From JAIXWP01 sp044371755 (GTDB taxonomy: Bacteria > Bacteroidota > Bacteroidia > Flavobacteriales_D > Sanyastnellaceae): DNA of 15,700 nucleotides. The position numbers and the translations under genes are program-made. Within the stretch, counting starts at the first letter, position 1. Every line of letters starts with the position of its first letter. The notes below the pieces were generated by a model. It made no database searches. It was not told where the DNA came from and was given only the letters and a program-made list of their open reading frames with translations. Shown piece by piece: positions 15,091 through 15,700 of this stretch. The stretch is taken from the NCBI GenBank assembly GCA_044371755.1, contig JBILSZ010000063.1:1-15700 (forward strand), in the 5' to 3' direction.

Positions 15091-15110
15091 CACAAAACAC
15101 ATCAATTATA

Positions 15111-15700
15111 CTAAGATGCTCTTCTCCAGCGCATTAAAGCTGTCTTTACTTGCTCCAAAGCAAAAGGTTTAGAAACAAAATCATCCATTCCAGACTCCAA
15201 ACAAAGACGTTTGTCCTCTTCCGAGTGATTGGCTGTCATAGCGATGATATAAGGATTGTGATTGGAAGCACGAAGTCGTTTGGTCGCTTCAAGTCCATCC
15301 ATAACGGGCATTTGAAGATCCATTAATATCACGCGTGAATCATTGGATTTGAAATATTCCAAAACTTCCGCACCATTCGAAACCAGTTCAGACTTGAGCC
15401 CCAAATTCTGAAGCATGTATTGAATTACCTTTTGATTTATACTATTGTCTTCGGCTATAAGTATTACCTCGTTTTCAAAGTAACTAGCATCCCAATTAGA
15501 AGCGGTTTGATTTTCTATGTCCTCGCTTAGTCCTATTTCTACACGTTGAAGATGAATAATAAATTTGGAACCCACCCCATAGCTGCTTTCCACCTTAATC
15601 TTCCCTCCCATTAAATTTATAATCTGTCGGCTTATCGCTAAGCCAAGACCTGTGCCTCCATATTTTCTTGAAATAGTAGAGTCAACCTGTGAGAAGGAAT
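15111..15700 (-). CDS. Hybrid sensor histidine kinase, C-terminal part (ATPase end plus receiver; 5' truncated by the window)
   Basis: About 195 residues are visible, the end of a hybrid kinase. The frame is open to the window end and reads FSQVDSTISRKYGGTGLGLAIS, the F-box and G2 box of a HATPase domain, then INLMGGKIKVESSYGVGSKFIIHL. A short linker leads to a complete receiver domain: LIAEDNSINQKV (acidic pair), VILMDLQMPVMDG with the phospho-acceptor aspartate, IAMTAN with the switch threonine, and VSKPF with the conserved lysine. It ends WRRAS. The H-box and sensor are outside the window. The ATG at 15611 is internal, not the start. It lies 44 bp upstream of the Asn-box kinase on the same strand, so the two may be co-expressed and interact. 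Confidence 0.92.
   Translation of the reverse strand, partial: SFSQVDSTISRKYGGTGLGLAISRQIINLMGGKIKVESSYGVGSKFIIHLQRVEIGLSEDIENQTASNWDASYFENEVILIAEDNSINQKVIQYMLQNLGLKSELVSNGAEVLEYFKSNDSRVILMDLQMPVMDGLEATKRLRASNHNPYIIAMTANHSEEDKRLCLESGMDDFVSKPFALEQVKTALMRWRRAS

Noticed and set aside
15067..15105. Longer N-terminus of the Asn-box kinase (MCFVYFCYYKHI)
   Set aside because: It overlaps the -7 element at 15083-15090, and the segment looks like translated AT-rich promoter DNA; the ATG at 15066 gives a normal membrane-anchor start.
12892..15700. One hybrid kinase gene broken into two by a stop
   Set aside because: The downstream protein has its own two membrane helices, sensor, dimerisation, ATPase and receiver domains, and a promoter in the gap; the upstream one ends normally after a complete receiver.
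1..15700. CRISPR, tRNA, rRNA, insertion sequence, integrase or toxin-antitoxin genes
   Set aside because: I found no spaced repeats, cloverleaf-like sequence, terminal inverted repeats, or transposase or recombinase motifs on either strand.

Overview
The window looks like chromosomal DNA of a Bacteroidota bacterium, most likely Flavobacteriales-like. Four things suggest this: a TonB-dependent receptor whose first visible residues resemble the plug/barrel region common in that phylum; TAnnTTTG-type -7 promoter elements just upstream of several starts; no clear Shine-Dalgarno sites, with A-rich start contexts instead; and a choice-of-anchor B secreted protein with dockerin-like repeats. I see no insertion sequence, phage gene, CRISPR array, tRNA or rRNA. 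Gene order is dense and ordinary, and every gene except one surface protein falls in a family I recognise.

Layout. 1-1632 (+): 3' part of a TonB-dependent receptor. 1826-3709 (+): an ABC exporter half-molecule, behind a 193-bp gap with a weak terminator candidate and a -7 element. 3685-5322 (-): a secreted choice-of-anchor B protein with C-terminal dockerin-like repeats. 5382-8682 (+): TIGR01777-family oxidoreductase, class I photolyase and a family III CoA-transferase. 10934 down to 8666 (-): a compact operon of a Wza-like polysaccharide export lipoprotein, RmlC (dTDP-4-dehydrorhamnose 3,5-epimerase) and a GH23 lytic transglycosylase. 10998-12891 (+): CoA-binding protein, GNAT acetyltransferase and MltG. 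15700 down to 12892 (-): two tandem hybrid sensor kinases, the upstream one cut by the window end.

How the genes fit together. The minus-strand envelope operon joins export of a polysaccharide, one step of dTDP-rhamnose supply, and local cleavage of peptidoglycan. The divergent plus-strand operon ends in MltG, which sets glycan strand length, so two unrelated lytic transglycosylases sit under adjacent divergent promoters. The oxidoreductase and photolyase are separated by 2 bp and are probably co-transcribed.

The most notable observation is in the complete hybrid kinase (12892-15066). Its H-box has asparagine (AAT, residue 234) exactly where the phospho-accepting histidine belongs, while the ATP-binding motifs and the first receiver are intact and the second receiver is degenerate. 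Directly upstream lies another hybrid kinase with an intact ATPase end and receiver. Other points of interest are three genes with exactly 4 nt between the -7 element and ATG, suggesting leaderless or nearly leaderless mRNAs, and three convergent gene pairs that all overlap or abut. I do not see a clearly new multi-gene system.
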